A stretch of 64,000 nucleotides of DNA from Lyophyllum atratum. Taxonomy: Eukaryota; Basidiomycota; Agaricomycetes; Agaricales; Lyophyllaceae. Shown one piece after another: positions 12,801 through 23,555 of the stretch. Made by a program: the position numbers and the translations under genes. The number at the start of each line of letters is the position of its first letter. The stretch's first letter is position 1. Below the pieces are notes generated by a model. The model did not search any database and was not told where the DNA came from. It worked only from the letters and a program-made list of their open reading frames with translations. The stretch lies in the NCBI GenBank assembly GCA_014905825.1, contig JACGCN010000007.1, positions 930,001 to 994,000 of the forward strand, given 5' to 3'.

Positions 12801-13452
12801 TCAAGATATCCTCAGCATCACTATCAATCTCGATGACTCCGGGCCCCTTCGACCGCGCGGCAGGCTTAGCGGAGGCGATGGTGTCGGGGAGATCATCATC
12901 GCTGCCATCGGCGGCCTCGAGGATGTGTTTCGGATTGCGAGGGCTGGCATTGGGTCTGCTGTCAGCGTCGTCATCGTCTTCCACTCGGGCCTTGCGGCTT
13001 TGGTGGATGTCGAGTTTCTGCTGTTTCAGTATGGGCTGAGCAATGTTGTCCTTGTCGGTGAGTTTAGATGCAAGCTTTCGCTTTCGAGACTGAGGAAATT
13101 GTGACATAGCGGGATATTGGCTACTCTCAAAGCTCAGCACCGTTTATATACCCTCGTTGCGGGCCACAGCCCACCTTGTACCTACTACCACTACTATTGA
13201 CCTATGTAGGCTGCGTTGTTTGTGTCTGGCCATGGCCTGTGGCCTTTTTTTTGTCTTTTATTCTAGTACAATACGGTAGATTGATGTACAATGTCGTGGC
13301 TACTGACGCAGGCCATCTCTCATGGCCAAACCCTCGAACCCGCGGGATGGGTGGGGTTTTCAGGAGGGTCTCAGCACTGAGACCCTCACCCGCACCCGCA
13401 CGTACCCACACCCGATACCCGGCGGGTTAGGTGTACCCCTTGCAGAACACTA
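9807..13452 (-). mobile_element. complete autonomous hAT element, copy 1
   Basis: The element begins TAGTGATCTGCAGGGGTAAC and ends in the imperfect inverse, closing with AACACTA. It is flanked by the perfect 8-bp duplication GTTGTGGC (9799-9806 and 13453-13460). It is 3646 bp long and has subterminal GGGTACGGGTACCCG-type palindromic repeats at both ends. It lies wholly inside the outer element. The transposase gene occupies most of the interior on the minus strand. Confidence 0.9.
10038..13107 (-). CDS. hAT transposase, copy 1
   Basis: This DNA transposase of the hAT superfamily excises and inserts the surrounding element. The ATG at 13107 starts MSQFPQSRKRKLASK, followed by an acidic, probably nuclear-targeted N terminus. 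Next come a BED-type zinc finger (CAAVGCGARIRRYLDTN to HCKKCWGDEAF), the RNase-H-like core with the first catalytic Asp in SFATDGWTSPNHKAYVA, the second in the DNASPND region, and RVRCFLHIVNLVAK. An acidic insert (DELEDNIEGDGGEDEEGEE) and the conserved RWNSTYDML follow. The C-terminal hAT dimerisation domain is SVDVERVFSQGRILLSHIRN. The gene is split by about nine short introns. No in-exon stop was noticed, so it may be active. Exact splice sites were not all resolved. Confidence 0.85.
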
Positions 13453-14433
13453 GTTGTGGCCAAAACGGGCCAAAAACCGGACCGGACCGGACTTCGAAAG
13501 CCTAATTCCACGGACCCCTCCGCCGTCTAACGCACCCGTAAGCGGCAGCCTGCAACGGAATGAGGCTGAACCTACCAAAGGAGAGCAGTCGGAGAGGGGG
13601 TTCTCCGGCTTGTGTAGCTTGATCGGCACGCAGAGGTCCTTTGGACAGCAGACCGCGCAGAATGGAATATGCAGGTGGGGCGCCGCCTGGGGTTGCATCA
13701 TCGAGGTATGCGTTGAGCGATTCTTCCACTTTCGACGTTTGTTCGTTTATGGTCTTGAGATCATTGACTTCGCTTTTATCCTGGGACCGCTGAGCACGAC
13801 GGCCTTCGGAAGCAAAGCTTAAACTACTGTCTCTCGAAAGGTGGGGTCTCCATACCTTTGTCCGATGTACGGAGGATTAGGCGGCCTTCAGAAGCATGAT
13901 TCTCCCATCCAGGGAATCGGGCACAAACGCGCACGGCCAATGCGTTTCCAACCTTCATAGAAGTTCGGAAAATTGGTAGCGAAAGATTACAGTATCCCAA
14001 CTTACGTCCAGACCGTTGAAGATGGAGTGCTTGCCGTCAAGGAGAGCTGGTCCAACTTTCTTCGTGTAATCCGGTTGTGCCACCTCGTTGTTATGGCTAA
14101 ACCAGACTAAGGCCAGACCGTCCTTGACCTTGGGTTCGGACGCCTCCGGCGAATCGAGAATGATGATGTCGAACCAACTCCAACTACTGACATTGGCAAA
14201 AGAAGTCAAGCCTTGATCGCGAGACTTGGTCTCAAGCTGGATCTCTACCAGCTTTTCGATGAGATTCTGGTCGATTGCCTAGAAGAAAATAAGATCATCT
14301 GACAGCGAAGTTGAAGATGTAGACTGACTGGTGAGCGGAACCAGATCTTTGAAGCGATTTCGTCACTGTCGGCAATGACATTGCATGGGGTAGTTGATGC
14401 GACAATGGACTGGTTCCCAATAGAGAAAGTCAT

Positions 14434-15149
14434 GATGTGGGGGGGGGTGATGAAACGATACAATTTGAGAGTCCACTTATACTGGTAGCAGGATCAGGTA
14501 CCGTCCAATCAACAGCGCGGATGGAGGTGATAAGCCCATCGGCGCCAGGATACCGACGGTCACCAGAGCGAAACACTTCTCTTCAAAATGGTCTGATCAC
14601 AGTTCCAACGCAAGGAATGTCGCCTGCATGTTGCCTGGAGAAATTTATCATTCTCCTGGGTTTCTGTTCGAAAATTTCGGGATAGGTTATCACCGGTCAG
14701 CGACTGATGGGAGCGAATCGAAGACTGTCGCGGCATAAGGATATATCCTGAATGTTGCCTGAAGAAAGGATAGGGCATTCGCATAACGGACCCCATTTTG
14801 GGTTTCGACTTGGTAGTATTTGCGGTCTCGATACCGGCGATTCCTGTATCCCTCGCCAATTCCCCGCCTTTTACTTCCGAAGGCTGGAAGTTCCACAGGA
14901 AGATCATGCGAAAACAGAGCAATCTTCACGCATAAGGATAGCATCCGACTTCTACCTGATTGGTAAAGCCAGTGATAGATCACAACGTCAGGGCGAAGGT
15001 TCCAGGACAGGAGTTCGTCAACAGCATTATGTTCAAGGTTGCCCTGTATATCAGTTCCTATGCGGCGCTCTTGACATTTGGCGAAGGTTATTGAGCGCCA
15101 TAGACACAGTGCATGGAAATGAATGACTTGGAAGGCACATGCTAGAGGT
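14434..15149. other. spacer upstream of the patatin gene, no gene recognised
   Basis: Short internal repeats around 'TGCCTG' and a minus-strand open frame (14690-15187) are present. Only the first dozen codons of that frame resemble a known protein of this window (the metalloprotease start). The rest has no recognisable content. Confidence 0.35.
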
Positions 15150-15187
15150 GGCGCGATGATAGTCGATTCTGGCGCGTCAGAGAACAT
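15150..15187 (-). pseudogene. 5' remnant of a metalloprotease gene
   Basis: From the ATG at 15187 the frame reads MFSDAPESTIIAP, which resembles the start of the metalloprotease at 4410 (MSYLSDAPAP) and the remnant at 35100. Upstream DNA also matches the promoter side of those genes. No downstream exon was found, so only the start of the gene remains. It marks the left edge of the duplicated module. Confidence 0.4.
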
Positions 15188-16366
15188 GGGAGTGCTGAAA
15201 GTCAGACTTCGATCTAGAAGGGATAAGCTCGAGACTCTGTCTGCCCCTGAATAATGACGAACTGGTAAGCACCAAAACCCAAGTTACTGACACGCGTCGT
15301 AGTCTTCTCACCTCGGTCGATCCTACGGTGGATAATGAATGTTTCATGGCGGCCTAAGGAACAAGCATGGGAGTTCAGTAGAGCTAGAGGTACCAGGTAA
15401 CTGTGCTTGTTGAGTACTCTAGGTACAGCTGATGTTGTCAGTGAGAACGGCGATGGTTGAAACGTTGACGGCCCGAAGGATCGGAGTCGCTACCACTGGA
15501 TTTAGAGTCGGACTGAACTCAGCCGTTTGTGCTCCTGGCCTTGTCCAGGCTTGTCGGTTGGCCTTGCCCTGGGGCCGTGGCACTTCTCCCATTCCTTTGG
15601 CCATTTCCTTGGCTTTATAGATGATTCTTCCCCTACACCGCGTCTCAAGATTCCGGAACCATCAAGTTCTTGAATGCCTGAATCGCCACGCGAAGGAGGC
15701 CCATACGTCTAGGAAATCGTATGGGGCGAAGTTCGCGCATATACACTGCGCCGGCGACGACAAATCAGGCCCGGGCACTCTCCCTAGTACTGGGTATACA
15801 GGAGGAATGGTCTATGGAATGATCAGAGCGCTGTTCCTCGGTCACATACGCGACCATCTGGCCGTCTAGCACACGGACCCCAGTGACGCAGAGCTTCTGC
15901 TGCTCATCACCTCTGATTCCTTATGCCCCATCCGCTACACGACATACCCTCCTCTCTAGATCCAAACGAGATGCGATGCATGTTCAGGGTCCCAAATGTA
16001 CGGACGGTTGGCGACCTCCAGAGAGAGTTACGAAGGCGCCGTCTTCCAATTCACTACCCAGCTCGTAGCCTCTCGGATTGAAACACGATTCAGACTACTC
16101 TTGGTCTGTTCTGACAATCTTTTCCACCCGCTCACTGGTCTGAGCATTTTCTCTTGTCCGTGTGTAGCATTGTAAGTATAGATGTATCGTTATCGACGAA
16201 TGTATCCCTCTTTGAAGTTCGATTGGCGCGGCAATCTGTTAGTCGAAGCGAAGAAAACAGACTTCGGAGGTTCTCAACTTCTCTTCCTTCCCCCGGGGCA
16301 CCAACAAACGACAACACTAGGATTGCATGGCTTATTTCTCGCGGCTAACATCCAGCAGCAACCACC

Positions 16367-16919
16367 ATGCGAGCATACCGACTCCCTCTCAACAGATCCG
16401 TCCTCATCTTTTTCCCGCCCGACGAATATGACATGCCTCTCACTGGGCACACGTTATTCGAGGCGCGAGTCGTGCAAGTATATTTAAAACAGAGGTAGGG
16501 ATCTCGCAGGCTTCGTGTATGCGCGTAAAACTGACTTGTCGACTGCAGGAAGTCGAGCCTTCGCGACATGGAGACGTTTTTCCGTGTCCAGCAGGATATT
16601 ACTGTGCGATACTCCATCTAATCATGTGCTTTGCCTGAGAGTGCGCCCATAGACAGCTATTGAGAGCATTCTGCTGGCCCATGTTACATCGCCCCTCCCT
16701 GCCAGCTTGACTGTTGAAGGCGAAGGGTATACCCTGTATGGATGTGAATTATCGAATGCCTTCTCCGTGATGTATATGATCTGACGTTCCTGTCCTGTTT
16801 TTCCAGCACGCAAACCCTGGACTTACGCGAAGCCTCTGCAGTTCACGTGGGGAAGTCGAGATGTGCGCGCTGCTGAGGAGAAATGGGTGTTTGTCTTCGC
16901 ACCTTCTCCTGTTGAGTGA
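16367..16919 (+). CDS. unknown 128-residue protein, copy A
   Basis: Four exons (16367-16494, 16549-16603, 16653-16743, 16807-16919) join in frame to 387 nt. All introns are GT-AG, 49-63 nt, and the start context is ACCACCATGC. The protein starts MRAYRLPLNRSVLIFFPP and ends EEKWVFVFAPSPVE. It has no signal peptide, membrane segment or recognised motif. The copy at 36329-36884 has the same exon structure and length, differing by a modest number of residues, so the frame is maintained. It lies about 0.5 kb upstream of the MLKL-like gene in both copies, same strand. Function unknown. Confidence 0.6.
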
Positions 16920-17400
16920 TTAGCATGATCGTATCCTTGACTCCGGTCGTTCGTTTCGCTGAACGTCAAAGATAGAGCAACGTGCGTGATGCTATTTGAC
17001 ACGTTCCTTCATCGAGCGAGCGGTAGCGGTGGCTTCGAAATAAAGCCTGTTAGAATCTACGTCCTGGTCAGACGTTGCCATCTTTGACCTGTGACTGAGG
17101 AAGTGCTGAGCACCGATGATGTCATGGCACAATGCAAAGACGCGTTGCCATCACCGTCACCGAAGATCCGATCGGTCAGCGCTACCAAGCGCTCAGCATT
17201 CAGAGCAGACCAAGAGCAGACTATGACACACCTTGACAGCATCTTGATCTCACAACTGACAAGCTCTCGCGTCCATATGATCCCAAGATTCGCGCTCGAA
17301 ACCTTTTTCCCCCACCACCGCCAGTTGATTACGTCCGTCAGGGGGAAGTTGTTCCCCTAGCCACCTCAAAGCTCGAACACACTAGTAGACACTGCCAGCG

Positions 17401-19229
17401 ATGATACTGCCTAGAATTTCCACCTTGGCAGCACGCAGGCCTAGCTTCAAAACTCACTCCGACGACCTGGTACAATTCGCAGCCACTGCAGCGACCCTGG
17501 CTAGAGACATTGGTAACATCTCTGCGTGCCCTCCCGCAGCTGCAGCTGCTTCGGTTGTACTGCTAATATTGGAGACTATTCAGGTGAGTTCCTTCCTCCA
17601 TTACAAGATAGAGGCTAATTCCATTGACTCATAGAACATAAAAGTTAGTCCCCGATCGCACGACGAATCCGGAGCGTGCTAACTAGACTGTTTAGACGAA
17701 CCAAGAGGCATGTGCGCGGCTCGCCCGGCGATGTGCTAAGATACTCTTAGATCTCGACGCGCAGATGACCGGCAGGTGGGAGTCCGCACCAGCGTTACTA
17801 GTAAAAAATCTGGAGAAGTTTCGCGAGTGCGTGGCCCTTCCGTTGACTATTCAATTTGCATTCATGTGGAGTGACTTATTCACTATCTGCAGGACCCTAT
17901 GGAGCATTCATCACTACATGACGCTGCACGTCGACTTGAACTGGCGCACGCGCTTTGCGAAGAAGGGATCCATCGAGGACGCGGTAACTGAGTTGGACGG
18001 CCTGTTAAGCGAAGCGAGTCAAGCCTTCCAGGTGCGCTTGACTCTTGCCTGAGTCGATAATTTCCTGAGAAGCCTGACGTATCATGGAGATGTCGACTCT
18101 GATCAGTATCCACTATGCCGTTAGCTCTCGCCGCAAAAAGGCTCCTAATGAAAGTAGTCTGTTTCTCGATGACATTCCAGAGAACGAGTCCGTCGGTACG
18201 TCATTCTGAAGAGAGGCGACTCTACGAAGATTTCAATCACGCTGAAAATGTTACTCTAGAGGAGCCGTCAAGCGCGAGCCGCATACAGATTCTGCCGCCA
18301 ATTGACCTCGACAAATGTCTCTCGATTAGCCACCAGCCAGAATACGATTTCCACCATTATCTCGAGTCCGACCTAGAGACTTGCGGTCAAAACGTCATTT
18401 TCAATTCCCCGCTTCTCCACTTGTGATCCTGACACACTTAATACCATCATAGGTCCGGCAATATCGACTATCTGACGTTCGAACACGTCCTGTTTCCCAA
18501 TCTAATAGTAAATTTGGGTGGTGGTCTGATGCGTCTGAAGCAAGTCTCAAATGCGGGAAGTTTGTCCTCATCAAACGATACGATAGAGATGAAGGCGTTC
18601 GTCGCGAGGTGCTCCCTCGTCTTTCTATATTCATTTGTTGAAATAGCTAATCAGTCTCCATCGTAGCATTGGCTTAGAGATCTAACGCTGCTGCGCCGAT
18701 TATAGTGCGCAACAACCGATAATACTGTTAGCTCACATTTTTCACGAATTCATTTCACAGCCATCCCAATTTTCCGCAGCTCCTTGGGTCGTCTTTGAGG
18801 AATTCGCCTGTGCCGTTTGTTTTGCTAGGGCAGGGTATGTCTGCCCATACGACTTATACCTCATTTGCTTAACCACTCTGCAGTTGTACCGAATTCTCCG
18901 CAAGAAGCCATATTGGAGTGCCTTTATTCAACATCACTGAAAGAGTGCACGTATCTCGTTCTACGCTTTGTCAGTGGGTACATTTAAATACTGGCCTGCC
19001 TTATCCTTATGATGTTTCCCTGCATCCACAGTTCCATCAACTTCAGGTTCGGCTCCTCTACCATTCTAGGGCCGCGAAGCTTAGACACCATCGCTAGGGT
19101 GTTACTATATACCTCAGCGACTCGCTCGGTCTCTCACAGCCACAAATCCAAAACTTCCTCGATGCAAGTCCCCATAGCAGACACCTCTCAGATAACACTA
19201 AATTCGCGTATTCACAGGATGCACCCATT
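17401..19229 (+). CDS. MLKL-N-terminal-like / kinase-like protein, copy A
   Basis: Exons 17401-17583, 17635-17643, 17696-17826, 17893-18031, 18090-18153, 18212-18393, 18453-18608, 18667-18704, 18761-18834, 18884-18969, 19032-19046 and 19098-19229 keep one frame. Residues about 10-170 are helical and resemble the MLKL-type N-terminal domain of agaricomycete proteins (ARDIGNISACPPAAAAASVV, QEACARLARRCAKILLDLDA). Then comes a kinase-like N-lobe: FVLIKRYDRDEG, with a possible VAIK lysine, and LTLLRRLYHPNFPQLLG. No HRD or DFG motif was seen, so it may be a pseudokinase. Two exons are only 9 and 15 nt. The frame runs on through 19229 into unrelated duplicated DNA (IEHSDSVMLGLPVL). A role in regulated cell death is an inference from the N-terminal domain only. 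Confidence 0.6.
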
Positions 19230-21065
19230 GGGATCGAACACTCGGACTCTGTCATGCTTGGGCTACCAGTGTTATCACCAGGGCACATAATGACGAACCG
19301 GAACCACGGTTTACTCGAGTGCATCCAAACACTTTGCTTGAATGTAAGCCGTATTCGATCTGTCATGGGCGATGTTGAACTTCATCAGATGCTTCCACGG
19401 AGCTCAAGGCGCTGCGTGACCAGTGATGCCAGCGAGGACGAGGCCTTGCTCCACGAGCTACTCGTATCAGTACGCAAGCTGATTTGGACGCACCATACGG
19501 ATGAGGGACGTCTGAACGGGGCATACGTACCGCCACGTTCCTTCGACGAAGAGTGCTATTGCAAAGCCGCTGACCTCCCCTACGCTCCTCGCCCAAATCC
19601 AAGCTGGCGGGGATTCACACCATTTCCACAAGCCGAGGAACTGGCGGTATGGGACTTTGGTTATATCCCAAAGGAGAAGGGGATGGAGGGTTTTGTAAAG
19701 TTTGGGAATCTGATCAAGGACGAGCTGGCGGCATTCGCTGCTGATGAGAGTGTATCGGGCGTCCAGTGGATTGCTGATGATGATAATCCTATCAATTTGC
19801 CTTACTTGAGCCAGTCGGATCGAATGGCCTGGTGAGCATTTCGTATAAGGGTTTTTTCACCCCAAGAGCTGAAACCTTGGCTGGAACCGATGGATAGCTG
19901 GATCATGGATGTGCCCCAGAATTATCGCATCACTGGGCAGGTTATACACAGGAGCTATGGCTCAGAAGAAGATGCATGGCAATTTCTCCTCCAGTCAGGA
20001 GAGACTCTCGCTGAAGAATTCGCTATTCCCCTGCAAGACCTACGCATCAGTGAGTGTTCCTCCGATTAGCATCAAAAAATCATCTGAAGGAACCGTGTTC
20101 CGACAGTAACATCCTTAGAACACAAGCTAGACTTTGACATCTCCTACTACAAAGAGTCTGCAAAATGGGACCAGCCTCCCACGACGATGCATCTTCTTAC
20201 TGCATTTGACCCGACGCGTACACCGTACCTTTCTTCTAACCCGGGGCGCGGCCGAATCAGCCAAAGTATTCCCCTACTGGAATTCGGTTGGATGTGCACC
20301 ATAAAACTGTCAGCGGCTATTTCTTTTCTTCGAAGAAAGGATTGAAGTGCTGATTCTTAATATCGGATAGGAGAATTGGTGCCGTCCAAACCGTTGCAGT
20401 GACAGGCTCGGAGACTCCAAGGGTCCTTTCCGGCAGCCCGACACCTGACTTGGACATAGTGGTTGTCGAGGGGAGTTGATGGCGGCACGAGGGCAAGCAA
20501 CGATATAGCAGTTCCACATGGTGTACAGTGATATATCGGACATATATACAGTACCACCTGAAGTTCTACGCAGAGCACTGATCCCATTACATCTGAGTGC
20601 GACGGTCCAACGCTTGAAATCTCGAATAAGATAGGCCAGAATGATGGTCATCAGAGTCTATACAACTCGCAAAGGCTATCTTCGGGCCAAATTGCCAATC
20701 CGATTTTCCCTCCTTGCTAGAAGCAGGCATCTGACCAGCACCCTCAAGCTTAGGAGAGGAGAAGAGAAAAAACAACAAGCAAGGACATAGCAAGTGGTGG
20801 GCAAGAGTCTCGAGGTTTATAGCCCAGTGCCGCGCACCTTGCGATTGGTAAGTACAGCGAGGCTATTTCGAACGTTCTTCTTTCGGGGACGAGAGGATTT
20901 TATCAGTCATTTTATTGGCTGGGAACATTCACAATCCTCGATACGATACTATACGAGTCAGGAGACTAGAAACCATGAAACTGAAAAGAAACGTCCACTG
21001 CCTCTAATTGAACAACGGGATGGCGAAGGAAGGTTTCTGAGGCCACAGTGGTGCGAGTAGAAGCA
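19230..21065 (+). repeat. segmental duplication, copy 1 (partner 54618-56410)
   Basis: Starting at GATCGAACACTCGG the sequence matches 54618 onward in the same orientation. The match covers one gene and about 0.7 kb of 3' DNA. Copy 1 carries a short insertion near 19270. The match ends where the tandem satellite begins. Confidence 0.85.
19365..20345 (+). CDS. unknown conserved protein, copy 1
   Basis: The ATG at 19365 opens MGDVELHQMLPRSSRR. Visible segments are LLHELLVSVRKLIWTHH, NPSWRGFTPFPQAEEL, VWDFGYIPKEKGMEGFVKFG, then after an intron DVPQNYRITGQVIHRSYGSE, and after a second intron WDQPPTTMHLLTAFDPTRTP. It ends at TGA 20343-20345. The second intron is about 20050-20117. The first, near 19832, has a clear donor (GTGAGC), but no acceptor gives an unbroken frame. 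The same problem exists in the other copy, so both may be damaged or spliced unusually. No known domain was recognised. Three-part conservation between copies supports real coding. Confidence 0.5.
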
Positions 21066-21870
21066 AGGTGCAAGTCCGCTGGTATATATGCACAGGAGGG
21101 CGCATGCCGGTGGTTGTCTTGTGGACGGAAGGCGGGAACGAAAGCTAATCCCATGAGACAGGAGGCACCGAGTCGGATATGTAACAAAGAGGACACATCC
21201 AACGCCCAATTGGATGGTATAGAAAGGAAAGAGTAGGAACGAAGGCATCAAGGTGGAGCATCGAGGGTATATTTGCACGCAGGAGGGCGCGACCCGGTGG
21301 TTGTCTTGTGGACGGAAGGCGGGAACGAAGCAAATCCCATGATTCTGAAGAAGTCGAGTCTATAGTAGCAAAGCGGACACATCCAAGGCCCAATTGGATG
21401 GTATAGAAAGGAAAAGATTAGGAACGAAGGCGCCAAGGTGGAGCATTGCAGGTATATTTGCACGCAGGAGGGCGCACCCCGGTGGTTGTCTTGTGGACGG
21501 AAGGCGGGAACGAAAGCTAATCCCATGAGACAGGAGGCACCGAGTCGGATCCGTAACAAAGAGGACACATCCAACGCCCAATTGGATGGTATAGAAAGGA
21601 AAGAGTAGGAACGAAGGCACCAAGGTGGAGCATCGCGGGTATACTTGCACGCAGGAGGGCGCACCCCGGTAAGTTGGGAACGAAGCAAATCCCATGAGAC
21701 AGAAGGCGCCGAGTCGGATCCGTAACAAAGAGGACACACCCAACGCCCAATTGGATGGTATAGAAAGGAAAGAGTAGGAACGAAGCCGCCAAGGTGGAGT
21801 ATCGCGGGTATATATGTCGCAGGAGGGCGCACGCCGGTAAGTCGGGAACAAAGCAAATCCCGGGGATACT
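21066..21870. repeat. tandem satellite, five units of about 185 bp
   Basis: Units begin with GGTATAT[AT]TGCAC-type sequence at 21081, 21266, 21451, 21638 and 21807. Four spacings are 185, 185, 187 and 169 bp; the 169 reflects an internal deletion. Units contain CCCAATTGGATGGTATAG. The array directly abuts the duplicated segment 19230-21065 and is absent from its partner at 56.4 kb. Long minus-strand frames across it are repeat artefacts. Confidence 0.8.
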
Positions 21871-22074
21871 GAGTCAAATTGTTGCATGAGGTGGGGTGGG
21901 ATGCCAGCAGTGGGGGCCGAGAACGAGAAATAGATATTTGCTGGAGAGGGCCGCAGTTGGATACCAGTTAAGCCCAGAGAGATATGGCAGAGGCTCGTCA
22001 GCCTCAAACCGTTCTCCTCCAGCTACAGGATGCGCATATTTCTATAAGTTGACTAGCAGCATGACGGTCAGCCG

Positions 22075-22700
22075 AAGCGGTAAACACTGATGATGGATAG
22101 GTAGACTGACCTTGGTTAGAAGCTGCCTCGCCAAGCAGAAGGGAGGACGTCCCAGATATCATTCGCCCGAAGATACGAGGTTCCGCCATTTTCACCCCTC
22201 CTACCATACGTGGAAGCAACGACTACTACAGTCAAAGAAGGTCCTGAGGGAGAAAATGGAGGTCAGTTAAGAGCGTGAGTAAAGAAAGAAGAGGGCGTAC
22301 CTTCACGGGATATCACCTTGCTAAGAAGGAACGGAGGACGTCCTAGAACTCATCGCCCAAATGAGCCTAGGGATCGCCATTTGCACCCGTCCTACTACAC
22401 TTTCTAGTGATAGCCAGCGATCGAGAGTGTGGAGATGACGTCGGACAATTACTACAGTCAGAAAGGTCCTGTAACCGAATGCAAAGGTCAATCAAGAGCA
22501 TGGGTGAAGAAAGAAGAGGACGTACCTTCACGGGATATCACCTTGCTAAGAAGGAACGGAGGACGTCCTAGAACTCATCGCCCAAATGAGCCTAGGGATC
22601 GCCATTTGCACCCGTCCTACTACACTTCCTGGTGATAGCCAGCGGGCCACATTGAGAGTGTGGAGGATGACGTCGGAGAAGTTGGAAATGATAGATGAGC
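22075..22700. repeat. 225-bp tandem duplication plus an older divergent unit
   Basis: A block starting CGTACCTTCACGGGATATC at 22296 recurs at 22521 with near identity. A third, more divergent unit precedes it from about 22075. No gene was recognised here. Confidence 0.6.
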
Positions 22701-23555
22701 GATGTCCGAGCCGCTGTAGACTGACTCTACCAGAAGACTTCAACGGCGGTCAGCACAGTCTTCAAAGGGCGAACCATACAACGACGACAGACCTTGTCAT
22801 CTGCTCAGCAAACTGAGATGAAGTATAGACGGAGGTGTGTTGACGTTGGTCTACCACACGGAGATCTGAAGAGTCGACAATGGTCAGCCACCGCGTCTGA
22901 AATAAGAGCGACGACGACGACTGACCTTAGAGCTGAGACTGGGGGTCATACCCTCCAGGGCTGGGGCCGACCAGCGGCGGACAGCTAGGCGGGGTTCGAG
23001 GGAACCAGTAACGAGGATGAGCAGATGCCAGTGGTAAGGTATGAGGGTATGAGGGTATGAGGGAGCGAAGGTTGTGACCACAAACAGCCTGCCGGTGCCA
23101 TCCTTGTGAGATGCGTAGCGACGACACTGAGGATGATGGTGGAAGGGGGACAAGAGGCGGCTTGAGGATGACTGTGGTCTGGCTCGCTATTTAACCATCG
23201 ACTCTGACAGCGGCGGCTGACCCAAGGCCAGCCCGATCGTTCTCCCAAGTCTCGCTTTGACCACGATCCGAGGACTGCGCAACGTGGTGCACGGGAATAG
23301 ACCTCATCTCTGAGTCCCAGTATGATGTCTTGAACGCTTCGCTCTGTATGGCCCCCAGGTTTTACCAGGATGTTGTAGGGTTTGAAGGAAAAGGCGGGCC
23401 ATGCTGTAGCCTGTCACATTACTTCTCTAAATCACCGCACAGCAATAACATTCCGTTCCACTGGTATAAAATGGGTATACATACAGACACAGATATGAGT
23501 CGAAAACATAACACCGAGTAACAGATAGAGGTTTACATAAGGCGTCCGCAAATAT
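22701..23555. other. spacer downstream of the P450 gene
   Basis: It contains a short GGTATGAG triplet repeat near 23037-23062 and otherwise nothing recognisable. Confidence 0.35.

Larger units (their letters stand above)
8575..13504. mobile_element. outer non-autonomous hAT-like element interrupting patatin
   Basis: The ends are inverted repeats: TAGGCTTTCGAGGTCCGG at 8575 and, read inverted, TAGGCTTTCGAAGTCCGG ending at 13504. They are flanked by the perfect 8-bp duplication ATTCCACG (8567-8574 and 13505-13512), as expected for hAT elements. Without the inner element the copy is about 1.28 kb. It contains no transposase, only CGGTTG/CAACCG-rich subterminal DNA and short tandem repeats (about 8795-8875, 9160-9460, 9489-9600). 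It presumably moves in trans. Confidence 0.85.
7446..14433 (-). pseudogene. patatin-like phospholipase gene split by a nested transposon
   Basis: Patatin enzymes are serine acyl hydrolases with a Ser-Asp dyad. Exons are 14433-14329, 14278-14006, 13952-13856, 13803-13576, 13526-13513, then 8574-8462, 8410-8162, 8108-7899 and 7848-7446. Leaving out 8575-13512, they sum to 1692 nt, exactly 564 codons, with every junction in phase. Visible motifs are the oxyanion loop DGGGVRG, the nucleophile motif GTSTGG and the catalytic DGG in VDGGTQRNNP. An N-terminal region of about 200 residues (from MTFSIGNQSIVAST) is not recognised. The insertion falls directly after GGGVRG, and the 8-bp target duplication repeats the codons for RGI. 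No other lesion is seen, so the break is probably recent, and an uninterrupted allele may exist. Confidence 0.85.
15150..19229 (+). repeat. 4.1-kb segmental duplication, copy A
   Basis: This segment matches 35067-39186 in the same orientation with small indels and scattered substitutions. It contains a metalloprotease 5' remnant, the 128-residue gene and the MLKL-like/kinase-like gene. The match ends abruptly at 19229, where the DNA switches to the sequence also found at 54618. Confidence 0.85.

Noticed and set aside
14690..15187. Minus-strand frame of 165 codons
   Set aside because: Only its first dozen codons resemble the metalloprotease start; the remainder has no homologue or splice logic.
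18196..18229. A 34-nt intron in the MLKL-like gene
   Set aside because: A 58-nt intron at 18154-18211 gives the same downstream frame and a normal length.
18401..18634. Alternative reading SGNIDYLTFEHVLFPNL in the MLKL-like gene
   Set aside because: The other frame, reached with a 59-nt GT-AG intron, continues in phase through later exons and gives a kinase-like VLIKRY and HPNFPQLLG.
20958..22007. Overlapping minus-strand frames of up to 215 codons
   Set aside because: They run through the 185-bp satellite and its flank, repeat the same peptide, and change frame between units.
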